Shown: positions 9,383 to 16,679 of the stretch, in pieces
Layout of the letters: the number at the start of each line of letters is the position of its first letter
Position numbering within the stretch: the first letter of the stretch is position 1
Source: Exiguobacterium sp. FSL W8-0210
GTDB taxonomy: Bacteria > Bacillota > Bacilli > Exiguobacteriales > Exiguobacteriaceae
Assembly (NCBI RefSeq): GCF_038006045.1
Contig: NZ_JBBOUK010000001.1
Location: 1,157,001 to 1,221,000 of the forward strand
DNA length: 64,000 nucleotides
Reading direction: 5' to 3'
Position numbers and translations under genes: made by a program
Notes under the pieces: model-generated
Database searches by the model: none
The model's input: only the letters and a program-made list of their open reading frames with translations
Told to the model about the DNA's origin: nothing

Positions 9383-9421
9383 AAAAAAGCCTGCCAGGCG
9401 GTCTCGCCCGGCAGGTTGTTT
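9383..9421. terminator. Bidirectional terminator between yheH and the 3D-domain gene
   Basis: CCTGCC (9390-9395) and GGCAGG (9410-9415), with an inner GGCG/CGCC stem. A run of A residues lies on the left and a T-rich tract on the right, so it serves both converging genes. Confidence 0.8.
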
Positions 9422-9428
9422 GTTTTGA

Positions 9429-10328
9429 TTAGTAGACTGTAACTGTGACGTTTTGGCGTCCCCAGTTGAGTGCTTCTTGTTGTGAACCAACGAGAAGGTC
9501 AAGTTTGTTACCTTGGATTGCGCCACCACGGTCGAGTACGATTGCTTCACCAATGCCTTCGATGTGCATACGTGTACCGATCGGGTATTGTGAAGAAGCT
9601 GCTACGATACGCATACCATTGTACGTGATCGTATTCGTAACGTCATAACCGCTTGCTGTCAACGCACGACCGTTGTAAAGTCGGCTACCATTGTTAGATG
9701 GGTCGTTCGTGTAAGCAGTGACGTTCATTGTCACTTTCGTACCTGATTTTGCAGGTGTCGATTGTTTTGTTGCAGTTGCTGGTTTAGCAGCTGCTTTTGG
9801 TGCTGGCTTCGCAGCTGGTTTAGCAGCAGGTTGTGCTTGCGCTGCTGGTGCTTTTGATACGCCAGCGAGTGAAGTATAGTCGCTGTGTACGTAGCGTGTT
9901 TTACCATCGATTGTTGTTTTGATCCATGCACCAACTTTAGCTTCTACGTTGACTTTTTCGCCTTTGTAGAGGTTACCGACATCTTTCGAGCTTGTCGTCG
10001 TTGGTTGTGTGCGGACGTTTAGTACTGCCGTAGTAACTGTCGCTTTTTTAAAGTCGAATGAGCCTGCTGCAGACGTATACGCACCATGGACATAACGTTT
10101 TTGACCGTTAACTGTTGTTTTGATCCATGCGCCAGAACGTCCTTCGACATTTAATGTTTGACCTTTATATACATTGCCTACGTCTGCTGATGCAGTTGTA
10201 GGTGCTGTGCGTACGTTGAGTACTGGTGTATTTACTGTTACGGTTTCTGAGGCAGCCTCTGTCTCTTGGGCAAATCCTACTGATAGAGCTGTTGCTGCAA
10301 GACCGGCAGCGAAAACTGCTTTTTTCAT
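9429..10328 (-). CDS. Secreted cell-wall protein: two SH3b domains and a 3D domain
   Basis: A 299-residue precursor. Residues 1-25 form a signal peptide (MKKAVFAAGLAATALSVGFA). Two bacterial SH3 repeats follow (about 28-90 and 95-155), each with VLNVRT.PTT and GAWIKTT motifs. A flexible Ala/Pro/Lys linker covers about 157-196. The C-terminal 3D domain (about 200-299) shows TAYT.D, IGTRMHIEG and VLDRGGAIQGNKLDL. 3D domains are lytic-transglycosylase-like folds found in wall hydrolases such as YocH and Rpf/Sps proteins. SH3b domains bind peptidoglycan. The start at 10328 has an AGGAGG site; the longer upstream frame would place 18 extra residues before the signal peptide. The leader holds a perfect inverted repeat at 10386-10407. 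Confidence 0.88.
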   Translation of the reverse strand: MKKAVFAAGLAATALSVGFAQETEAASETVTVNTPVLNVRTAPTTASADVGNVYKGQTLNVEGRSGAWIKTTVNGQKRYVHGAYTSAAGSFDFKKATVTTAVLNVRTQPTTTSSKDVGNLYKGEKVNVEAKVGAWIKTTIDGKTRYVHSDYTSLAGVSKAPAAQAQPAAKPAAKPAPKAAAKPATATKQSTPAKSGTKVTMNVTAYTNDPSNNGSRLYNGRALTASGYDVTNTITYNGMRIVAASSQYPIGTRMHIEGIGEAIVLDRGGAIQGNKLDLLVGSQQEALNWGRQNVTVTVY

Positions 10329-10385
10329 TATTGATGTCCTCCTGACATATGCTGTGTTTACTGTTCCTACTTTACACGGCAAATC

Positions 10386-10407
10386 TGACCTGTGCGTTTA
10401 CAGGTCA
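10386..10407 (-). promoter_or_regulatory. Perfect inverted repeat in the leader of the 3D-domain gene
   Basis: TGACCTGT (10386-10393) and ACAGGTCA (10400-10407) form an 8-bp stem with a 6-base loop, about 60 bases before the start codon. There is no T run, so it is an operator or RNA hairpin and not a terminator. The remaining 300-base gap (10329-10631) holds no other gene; scattered TGTWA elements recall WalR half-sites but not at the expected 11-base spacing. Confidence 0.5.
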
Positions 10408-10631
10408 ATGTCATTCGAGTTACAAACCGAGCTTTTGTGACAACAAGATTGCAAAAGAGCAGTTTTTGTCATCTATAGGAAATACTGATTATGAAAAACG
10501 GGTGTTTATAGGTCTTTAGGCTTACTGAATATAAAAAATTCGCACAATTCAACAGAAAAAAGCCTTAAAAATAGAAATTGTGGAATCCTTCTATCGTCTG
10601 ATGATGAAAAAGTGAAACGGATGATAATAGA

Positions 10632-11051
10632 TCAATACTTGACGATCGTCGTCACACCGAACGCTGTCAGATAAGAACGATGGTACAATTCCTGCATCCA
10701 ACCATCAGCGGAGAGCTGAAACGTGCCGTGAATCGTTTGGTACGTTCGCTGGCGAATATTGATTTCAATCGGCTCTAGTAGCGGAGTGGACGGTAGATGG
10801 TCATGCATGCTGTCATTTTGATTTTCGATATAGAGCAGCTCGAGGACATCTCCTTCTTCCATATAACGCTGTAGATAAATCATGAACTCCCACTGATCAG
10901 CACCTTCGATCGTATACAAGTAGGGCATCGTGAATCGTCCTCGCTTCAATGAGACGTATTCAAGCGGTTCGACTTCATGTACGTATAATTGAGAGAGATC
11001 GTCAGGTATAAAGAGGGGGCGAGAACTAGCAATGAATGTAAGAGCGGACAT
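10632..11051 (-). CDS. Hypothetical protein, 139 residues
   Basis: The family was not recognised. The protein is soluble, with no signal peptide or membrane segment, acidic overall and rich in aromatic residues in its middle third (PYLYTIEGADQWEFMIYLQRYM). Alternating hydrophobic segments suggest a mostly beta fold. The start at 11051 is supported by GGAGGTG five to six bases upstream. It lies downstream of the Spo0E-like gene on the same strand but is separated from it by a strong terminator, so it probably has its own promoter. The gene is AT- and GC-balanced like its neighbours, with no sign of transfer. Confidence 0.7.
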   Translation of the reverse strand: MSALTFIASSRPLFIPDDLSQLYVHEVEPLEYVSLKRGRFTMPYLYTIEGADQWEFMIYLQRYMEEGDVLELLYIENQNDSMHDHLPSTPLLEPIEINIRQRTYQTIHGTFQLSADGWMQELYHRSYLTAFGVTTIVKY

Positions 11052-11080
11052 AAAGCACCTCCATCAGAAATAAGAAACCA

Positions 11081-11113
11081 TAAAAAAGTCAGCATTCATA
11101 CTCGAATGCTGAC
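11081..11113 (-). terminator. Intrinsic terminator after the Spo0E-like gene
   Basis: GTCAGCATTC and GAATGCTGAC form a perfect 10-bp stem with a 6-base loop, followed on the minus strand by TTTTTT. Confidence 0.88.
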
Positions 11114-11124
11114 CAAATCGTGCA

Positions 11125-11319
11125 TTAAGATAAGAGCGGTTCGTTCGAACCGTGAATGGTGTAGTTTTGGACTGTCCGTGAATATTCTAAAAGCAGGACG
11201 TCAAGTTCATGGCTAAGTTGTAAAACACGCGGGGAGGTAAAGCTGGACTGGTCAGCTTGATGATATAGTTCGCTACGTTTGGCTTCGATGGCTAACGTCA
11301 ATAGTTGTTGTGTCGTCAT
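11125..11319 (-). CDS. Spo0E-like aspartyl-phosphate phosphatase family protein
   Basis: A 64-residue helical-hairpin protein. The second helix carries RVLQLSHELDVLLLEY, close to the Spo0E family motif SQELD, where Ser, Gln and Asp contact the phosphorylated aspartate of Spo0A. In Bacillus these proteins dephosphorylate Spo0A-P; members in non-sporulating bacteria act on unknown response regulators. Here the Gln is replaced by His. The start at 11319 follows GGGAG; an open frame 16 codons longer has no ribosome site. No spo0A or phosphorelay gene is in the window. A close alternative would be a non-enzymatic helical protein of the same fold. Confidence 0.75.
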   Translation of the reverse strand: MTTQQLLTLAIEAKRSELYHQADQSSFTSPRVLQLSHELDVLLLEYSRTVQNYTIHGSNEPLLS

Positions 11320-11538
11320 AGCAGTCTCCCTTACATTGGTGTCGTATCCATATTCTAGCAAGTCCATTTAATAGGCGCAACGAGATTTCAGTAAAATCGA
11401 CGAAATGTAATTTTTTTGTAATTTTGGCGGACACGAATCTTTTGCAACTTTCTGTGAGATAATAGGTGCTAAATGCAGAGGAGTTTGGCAAAATAGAGGA
11501 GGAACTTCTTCTATAGTAGTAAAGGAAAGGGGATGCTC

Positions 11539-12240
11539 ATGATGGAGCTCTCGTTATGGTTAGCGTTTGGAGCAGGATTATTATCTTTCGTCTCTCCATG
11601 TACGCTACCACTGTATCCTGTGTTTCTCTCATACATCACAGGCGTGTCGGTAACGGATTTAAAAGAACGGGGCGTACGAGAAAAGCGATCCTTGTTTCAT
11701 ACGTTAGCGTTCCTCGTTGGTTTTGCGATGGTATTCGTTGTACTCGGTTTATCGACATCGTTGTTCGCAGATGTCTTTATCACATATCGGGATACGTTAC
11801 GGATGGTTGGGGCACTCGTTATCTTCGTATTTGGGATTGTTCTCGTCGGATTATGGCAACCAACATTCTTGATGCGTGAAAAGAAACTGAATCTCGGGGA
11901 ACGAAAAGGAGGATACGTCGGGACGGTACTCGTCGGAATCGGTTTTGCAGCCGGTTGGACACCGTGTACAGGTCCGATTCTCGCAGGAGTCATCGGATTA
12001 GCTGCGACCAATCCGAGTCAAGGCATGTTCTACATGCTCGCGTATGTCCTTGGCTTCTCGATTCCGTTCTTATTGATGGCGTTCTTCGTCGGTCGTTCGC
12101 GCTTGTTTGTGCAGTATAGTCTGAAATTAACGAAATTCGGGGGAGCCTTGATGATGGTGTTCGGAGTCATGCTGTATTTTGATGGCTTGAGTAAATTCGC
12201 AGCATGGATGAGTGACATCGTCGGATTCACTGGATTTTAA
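11539..12240 (+). CDS. ccdA: Cytochrome c biogenesis membrane protein CcdA
   Basis: A 233-residue protein with six membrane helices. It starts MMELSLWLAFGAGLLSFVSP, as CcdA proteins do. The two redox cysteines lie in SPCTLPLYP (helix 1) and GWTPCTGPILAG (helix 4), where Pro residues flank each Cys as in the DsbD/CcdA family. CcdA carries reducing equivalents from cytoplasmic thioredoxin across the membrane for cytochrome c maturation. The ribosome site AAAGGAAAGGGG is six bases before the ATG at 11539; the first ATG at 11533 abuts it. ccdC follows 16 bases later. The CheY-like yneI that lies between them in B. subtilis is missing. Confidence 0.95.
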   Translation: MMELSLWLAFGAGLLSFVSPCTLPLYPVFLSYITGVSVTDLKERGVREKRSLFHTLAFLVGFAMVFVVLGLSTSLFADVFITYRDTLRMVGALVIFVFGIVLVGLWQPTFLMREKKLNLGERKGGYVGTVLVGIGFAAGWTPCTGPILAGVIGLAATNPSQGMFYMLAYVLGFSIPFLLMAFFVGRSRLFVQYSLKLTKFGGALMMVFGVMLYFDGLSKFAAWMSDIVGFTGF

Positions 12241-12256
12241 TCAAGGAAGTGATCGG

Positions 12257-12736
12257 ATGATTTGGATATCAACTGGGGTAGCGCTCGTCATGGGATTGCT
12301 GATCAGCTTCATTCGTGTGAAGGCATCAGCAAAACCGACGAATGCTAAAAAAATCTTGATCCCTCCCTTTGCGATGTCGACGGGTATGCTACAGTTTTTA
12401 TACCCAGCATCCCGTCTGACATGGACGGAAGTGGCAGAAGCATTGCTCATTGGAGCCATCTTCAGCATCTTTTTGATCAAGACATCCAATTTTTATGAAG
12501 CAGAAGGGCAGATTTATTTGCAACGTTCGAAAGCTTTTTTCATCGTCTTATTCGGTATCTTATTCATTCGGACGGTTGCGAAGTTCTTCATCGGCGGGCA
12601 GATTGATATTTTCGAAACGGGCGGCATTTTTTATCTCGTCGCATTCGGAATGATCGTCCCTTGGCGCTTCGCGATGTATATGAAATACAAACGAGTCAAG
12701 TCGGGCACCGTGCCGGTTGCTCACTTACCTCACTAA
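12257..12736 (+). CDS. ccdC: CcdC (YneJ) family membrane protein
   Basis: A 159-residue protein with about five membrane segments, starting MIWISTGVALVMGLLISFIR. The conserved core is KPTNAKKILIPPFAMSTGMLQFLYP, then a second half ending in YLVAFGMIVPWRFAMYMKYK. In B. subtilis the ccdC product is encoded with ccdA but is not essential for cytochrome c synthesis. The start at 12257 is preceded by AAGGAAG; the frame is open 15 codons upstream into ccdA, which is unlikely to be used. Co-transcription with ccdA is probable, and a shared bidirectional terminator follows. Confidence 0.92.
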   Translation: MIWISTGVALVMGLLISFIRVKASAKPTNAKKILIPPFAMSTGMLQFLYPASRLTWTEVAEALLIGAIFSIFLIKTSNFYEAEGQIYLQRSKAFFIVLFGILFIRTVAKFFIGGQIDIFETGGIFYLVAFGMIVPWRFAMYMKYKRVKSGTVPVAHLPH

Positions 12737-12737
12737 A

Positions 12738-12767
12738 AAACCGCTGAAGGCGACTTCGGCGGTTTTT
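12738..12767. terminator. Bidirectional terminator between ccdC and yneK
   Basis: ACCGC-T-GAAG pairs with CTTC-G-GCGGT, with A residues before and TTTTT after the stem. Confidence 0.85.
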
Positions 12768-12777
12768 CGTGCATCTT

Positions 12778-13203
12778 TCAATTTTGGAAGTATAATGCGT
12801 AGTCTCGCCAGTCGATGGCGTGCTCCGTTAGTGCTTTTTTCAAGAATTTATGATCGCGTTTCGGTGTCGCAGAAATATACCCTTTGACGACCAGTTCGGA
12901 TGTCATCTCTGTCGCCCGTTCTTCAAGTGCGAACTGTCCGATCCGCCCGGCAATCTTGCGGCGTGCGACATCACGAAATGCCGATGGAACCGGCATGACG
13001 AGAGCATTCAATAACTCCATCGTCTCATCCGTCCAAAGGTGTCGTGTTTTGTCGATGTACTCATCTTCCCAGTCCATCATCGATTTACCGTCTTCTTTCG
13101 GTAACTTCTTGAGGAACTTCCGGAACATGAAAAACCCGCCAATCGCCATGAGTGTAATCATGATAAAGCCCCAGAGCAGAATCCCGTTCATGAACCATTC
13201 CAT
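12778..13203 (-). CDS. yneK: DUF2621 family membrane protein YneK
   Basis: A 141-residue protein with one N-terminal membrane helix (about 8-28) and a cytoplasmic domain. Its segment WTDETMELLNALVMPVPSAFRDVARRKIAGRIGQFA is the DUF2621 signature. The position next to ccdA-ccdC is the same as in B. subtilis, but the gene is convergent with them here. The function is unknown. The ribosome site is AAAGGGGG, 11 bases before the ATG. The conserved PVP.AFR..AR segment and the basic tail suggest a binding partner, possibly nucleic acid or a membrane complex; that is speculation. Confidence 0.88.
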   Translation of the reverse strand: MEWFMNGILLWGFIMITLMAIGGFFMFRKFLKKLPKEDGKSMMDWEDEYIDKTRHLWTDETMELLNALVMPVPSAFRDVARRKIAGRIGQFALEERATEMTSELVVKGYISATPKRDHKFLKKALTEHAIDWRDYALYFQN

Positions 13204-13294
13204 ACGCGACTCATCCCCCTTTCACATCAAATATAGATTAGCATAAATCAGGTGGACGTGCTATGATGAATGACGGAGAAAGTGAGGCGAAAGA

Positions 13295-13618
13295 ATGCTG
13301 CAACCATACGTACAATTGGACGAGACCGGACAGCCCCGTAAAGGTGTTTTACCTGAAACAGCGGACGGTCGGATCGTTGAATTCTATTATGATACGAAGG
13401 GCGAAGAGATCACGGTCATCTTCGTCACCGTTCCGGCAGAAGATGCGAGCCGGAAGCGTGCCTTTACGGTCGGGAAAACGTTCAAGACGGTCTCGACACT
13501 CGAAGACTTCACGTTACTTCACTATGAATGGGCAAATGACCAGATTTTCGCAACACTTGAGATGTTCGAAGATGGGTCGAAACGTCAAATCGACGCTTCG
13601 AGATTGCTCGACTACTAA
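13295..13618 (+). CDS. Hypothetical protein, 107 residues
   Basis: A small soluble protein of unrecognised family. It begins MLQPYVQLDETGQPRKGVLP and contains alternating strands (EITVIFVTV, FTLLHYEW, IFATLEMF), so a small beta-sheet fold is likely. There is no signal peptide or cysteine. GTGAGG eight bases upstream supports the start. It stands alone between yneK (opposite strand) and a bidirectional terminator. Composition and codon use look like those of its neighbours. Confidence 0.65.
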   Translation: MLQPYVQLDETGQPRKGVLPETADGRIVEFYYDTKGEEITVIFVTVPAEDASRKRAFTVGKTFKTVSTLEDFTLLHYEWANDQIFATLEMFEDGSKRQIDASRLLDY

Positions 13619-13656
13619 AAAAGAAGGAGATGCGGATTGCCGCGTCTCCTTCTTTT
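13617..13656. terminator. Bidirectional terminator
   Basis: GAAGGAGA (13623-13630) pairs with TCTCCTTC (13645-13652), with inner GCGG/CCGC. A-rich and T-rich flanks serve both converging genes. Confidence 0.85.
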
Positions 13657-13661
13657 GATAT

Positions 13662-14966
13662 TCAAGAAATATGAAGTCGGATGACCTCGTCATGCAGTTC
13701 AACCTGACCACCAATCGGAAACGTGAACAAAGGACTCGTATGTCCGAAGTCGACATTCGCAAGAACCGGTACGTGCTCTAGGACTGGATAGAGCGAGATC
13801 AGATACCGCAGATGCTCTTCCGTCATCTTCGTTGCGAGCTGGAAGCGCCCGAAGACGATCCCGCGAATCGTTTCGGCACCCGGTTGCGCCATCAATGAGG
13901 CGAAATCACGGGCGAACGTCGCTGGATGGACTTCGTAATCGTCTTCAAGGAATAAAACCGTATCCCGTAAATCAGGGAAGTGTGGTGTGCCTTGCAGGAG
14001 ATTTAACGTACAAAGATTCCCACCGAGCAGTCGACCACTTGCTTGTCCCGGAGATAAGAGAAGTGGACCTTTGTTTGGTAACGTAATGACATGTCCGCGA
14101 TCGTTATCACGCCAATGCACCGAAGGCTTGATCGTAACGGGATCCGTTCCAAACAACACTTGCTTGAAGTAATCGATTGTATAGGCGTCGCGATCACGGA
14201 AAGCCCGTAACATTGGTCCCGAGTACGTCACTAAGCCGGTATTCGTTAGAATGGCGTGACTGAGTGCTGTGATATCGGAGAAGCCACACAGGATTTTCGG
14301 ATGTGTCCGAATCAATTCGTAGTCAAGTAAGTCGACAAGTTCATTCGTACTGAACCCACCGCGAACGCACAGAATCGCATCAACATTCGGATCAGCGAAC
14401 GCAGCATGGAGGTCTGCAATCCGTAATTCAGGATCACTGGAACCGAACGGGTTGACGGCACGCGCATGTTGACTGATCGAAACACGTAATCCAAGTGATT
14501 CGAGGGTCTGGATCGCACCATCGATGATCTCCATCTCGACCGTCGAGAGGCTTGAGGCTGGTGCGATTAAGCGGACATGAGAACCATCCGTCAACTTCTT
14601 TGGAGTTAACGTCGGCAGGTGGGCAGCGATGATCTCCAAACGGTTACCGAAGGGATCAGCTGTGAAGAAACGACGACGTGGCGCAAGGCGTGTGTCATGC
14701 TCAACCGGATAACCGGCAGCTTGAAGAGCATCGCTCAAGGCTTCGAACGCAGCGACGGTTAATCCAGGATGCGCTTTTTTAGCAGGGGAGAAGGGATCCT
14801 CGATGCCGAGATGAAGTGCTGCACCATGATCCTCGAACCAGACACCACCACTGGCTTGAACACCAGCTGGTTTTTCGACTTCCTTCATATGTAAAAGCCC
14901 GGCATAAAATGCACGGGCGCGATCTTCTTCGTTTTTCGGCATAGCGAGCTGGACATGATCTAACAT
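13662..14966 (-). CDS. Fusion of a glyoxalase/VOC domain with an S66 (LD-carboxypeptidase/MccF) peptidase
   Basis: A single open frame of 434 residues. Residues 1-115 form a VOC/glyoxalase-like domain (MLDHVQLAMP ... FFTADPFGNRLEII). From about 125 the protein is an S66 serine peptidase: VRLIAPASSL, CVRGGFST, the nucleophile Ser230 in GFSDITALSHAI, a likely catalytic Glu341 in LFLEDD, and His409 in NVDFGHTSPLFTFPIGG. S66 enzymes cleave tetrapeptides of peptidoglycan (LdcA) or hydrolyse microcin C-like toxins (MccF); the PLFTFPIG end is closer to the MccF type. The reading frame is continuous across the join and the ribosome site AAAGGAAG precedes the VOC start. The fusion could couple toxin binding with hydrolysis. 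Confidence 0.85.
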   Translation of the reverse strand: MLDHVQLAMPKNEEDRARAFYAGLLHMKEVEKPAGVQASGGVWFEDHGAALHLGIEDPFSPAKKAHPGLTVAAFEALSDALQAAGYPVEHDTRLAPRRRFFTADPFGNRLEIIAAHLPTLTPKKLTDGSHVRLIAPASSLSTVEMEIIDGAIQTLESLGLRVSISQHARAVNPFGSSDPELRIADLHAAFADPNVDAILCVRGGFSTNELVDLLDYELIRTHPKILCGFSDITALSHAILTNTGLVTYSGPMLRAFRDRDAYTIDYFKQVLFGTDPVTIKPSVHWRDNDRGHVITLPNKGPLLLSPGQASGRLLGGNLCTLNLLQGTPHFPDLRDTVLFLEDDYEVHPATFARDFASLMAQPGAETIRGIVFGRFQLATKMTEEHLRYLISLYPVLEHVPVLANVDFGHTSPLFTFPIGGQVELHDEVIRLHIS

Positions 14967-14992
14967 GAAGACACTTCCTTTACGAATGAGAT

Positions 14993-16006
14993 TCAGGCAA
15001 CGAACTGGGTGATCCGTTTTAGTTCACGTTCGACGAGGTTCAAGTAGAAGACACCTTCGATCCGGCGATCGAGAGACTGTGCAATCTCATAGAGATTCGT
15101 CCGAAGCGCTGCGAGATACGACGCTTCCTCACCAAGCGATTGACGATGGGCGAACGCATAGTGAGCGAGTAGGAACTGAAGATATCCACGATCAGTCAAG
15201 AACGGGATCAATTGTTTTTTCTCTTCCATCGACCAAGTATAGTTTGTATCATAATACATCTTCGCATACAGGTGATACGGCTCGTCACCGCCTGTGAAGA
15301 GGGTTTCACCACGTTTGACTTCTTCAATCAAGCGTTCGCTCCAATCGAAGCGTTCTTTTTTGCGACTGAGGAACAACGGAAGGATGTATGGGTGAGCCTG
15401 ATCCGGCATCCGCGAGCAACCGCGTTCATGCCGCAGTGCTGCATAAAGTAGCAAGGCACGATCTTCGAAGCCACGATCAATCGCATACGTCATTCGGCTG
15501 AATGCTTCACAGGACGGGCAATCACTGAGTTCGTCACTTGGCGCGTCAACCCATTCCGATAGATAATGATCGGCTTGTTCCTCGTCACCGAGTTTGCTGT
15601 AGACCATGAAGCTGATATAGTCACGTGTCCGAATAAAGCCATGCGCGTCACAGAAGTCGATGAAACGGTCGAGGTCTTCTTCGAGAAGCGAGACCGTCAC
15701 ATCTTCTTGTTCTGCCATATAGATCAAGTAGGACTTGTAGTTCCAGTACAAATCAAGTTCTTGTTTGGGAGTCAGTGTCATCTCATCTTTTCGGATCCAT
15801 TCCATCAAGAGCGTGAAGGACACGAGAAACGATCGGAAGTGTCCTAAGTCAAATTGATTTTGTGAAAATGCCCATAAGGAGAGGAAGCGGAGTGAATCAT
15901 CAGCTGTTTCCTCAAAGATGGCCCATAAGGCCTCACCGCGTGCAACGGAGGGTTCTTCTTCCTTTAAGCGAAGATATAAGAGATGGAGTTCTTCTTGAGG
16001 GTTCAT
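14993..16006 (-). CDS. Hypothetical helical protein, 337 residues
   Basis: The family was not recognised. The sequence is soluble, strongly helical and acidic, with repeated short aromatic helices (LDLYWNYKSYLIYMAE, EPYHLYAKMYYDTNYTW, RGYLQFLLAHYAFAHRQ). It resembles TPR-type helical repeats without a clear consensus. A CPSC pair at about residue 180 could bind metal or form a disulfide. The start at 16006 has a near-perfect AAGGAGGGG site five bases away; the longer frame to 16102 lacks one. It sits between the NsrR-like regulator and the VOC-S66 fusion, all on the minus strand, but a terminator separates it from the regulator. Confidence 0.7.
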   Translation of the reverse strand: MNPQEELHLLYLRLKEEEPSVARGEALWAIFEETADDSLRFLSLWAFSQNQFDLGHFRSFLVSFTLLMEWIRKDEMTLTPKQELDLYWNYKSYLIYMAEQEDVTVSLLEEDLDRFIDFCDAHGFIRTRDYISFMVYSKLGDEEQADHYLSEWVDAPSDELSDCPSCEAFSRMTYAIDRGFEDRALLLYAALRHERGCSRMPDQAHPYILPLFLSRKKERFDWSERLIEEVKRGETLFTGGDEPYHLYAKMYYDTNYTWSMEEKKQLIPFLTDRGYLQFLLAHYAFAHRQSLGEEASYLAALRTNLYEIAQSLDRRIEGVFYLNLVERELKRITQFVA

Positions 16007-16077
16007 CTGTACCCCTCCTTTCTTATATAAGTATACCACGAGCGTTTTGAGAAATCGCAATTGAGCGAGGGTGGAAT

Positions 16078-16117
16078 AAAAAAAGATTCCGAATCGGCTC
16101 AATCGCGGTTCGGAATC
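16078..16117 (-). terminator. Terminator overlapping the end of the NsrR-like gene
   Basis: GATTCCGAA (16085-16093) and TTCGGAATC (16109-16117) form a 9-bp stem. On the minus strand it is followed by seven T residues. Its 5' arm lies inside the last codons of the 16099-16539 gene. Confidence 0.8.
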
Positions 16118-16539
16118 ATTTCAAGTATTTGTGGATGAGTATCAGCTGTCGGATGTAGCAAATCATGTACTGTGTAACCATTGAGTACTTGATGGAACGC
16201 CGCAATGGCATCATCGAAGGCATCACGTGCCGGATTGAGCGAAGGAATCTCGTGAATGCCTTCTTGCGGATCGAGAAAATGAACGGTTGGTTCAAACAGT
16301 TGTACGACGTCACCGATATGAATTGCATCTGGAGGACCTGCTAAGCGGAACCCACCTCCACGACCACGGACAGATTCAATCAGACCACTCTGTCCTAAAC
16401 GATAGACTACTTTCATCAAATGATTCTTAGAAATGTCGTAACAATCCGCTACTTCCTGGATTCGGACTAAACGATCGGGATGAGCTGCTGCGAACAGCAG
16501 GGACCGAATCGCGTAATCCGTATAACGTGTCATGCGCAT
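16099..16539 (-). CDS. Rrf2-family regulator, NsrR-like but lacking the Fe-S cysteines
   Basis: A 146-residue Rrf2 protein. The winged helix-turn-helix is NsrR-like: MTRYTDYAIRSLLFAAA, DISKNHLMKVVYRLGQSG and VRGRGGGFRLAG. NsrR normally carries three cysteines at about positions 91-102 that hold a nitric-oxide-sensing Fe-S cluster. Here that stretch (residues 86-104, HFLDPQEGIHEIPSLNPAR) contains none; the only Cys is residue 33, inside the DNA-binding domain. It probably senses something other than NO through a cluster, or is constitutive. The start at 16539 is placed by AGGTG six bases upstream. It is divergent from the flavohaemoglobin-like gene at 16680, mirroring nsrR-hmp pairs. Confidence 0.88.
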   Translation of the reverse strand: MRMTRYTDYAIRSLLFAAAHPDRLVRIQEVADCYDISKNHLMKVVYRLGQSGLIESVRGRGGGFRLAGPPDAIHIGDVVQLFEPTVHFLDPQEGIHEIPSLNPARDAFDDAIAAFHQVLNGYTVHDLLHPTADTHPQILEMIPNRD

Positions 16540-16609
16540 TTTCATCACCTACTTAACACACATACTAGGGGGGGGCGCAAGCTTTTACAAATCTCAATGT
16601 GCAAAAAAT

Positions 16610-16620
16610 AAGATGCATTT
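16610..16620 (+). promoter_or_regulatory. NsrR-type half-site in the divergent promoter region
   Basis: AAGATGCATTT equals one half of the NsrR operator known from proteobacteria and some Firmicutes (AAGATGCATTT-N-AAATGCATCTT). The other half is poorly conserved. It lies 60 bases before the 16680 start and 71 bases before the regulator gene. Confidence 0.45.
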
Positions 16621-16679
16621 TAGAGATTGTTTTTGAGGGTGGATTCACGCATAATGGACGGTGAAAGGTAGGTTAAATT

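Noticed and set aside
10329-10631. Possible c-di-AMP (ydaO) riboswitch before the SH3b-3D gene
   Set aside because: The conserved core blocks of the ydaO class could not be found in the minus-strand leader; only a simple inverted repeat is present.
16561-16580. The G-run (about nine G) between the NsrR-like and Hmp-like genes as a phase-variation tract
   Set aside because: It lies in an intergenic region at an uncertain position relative to promoters; length variation cannot be judged from one sequence.
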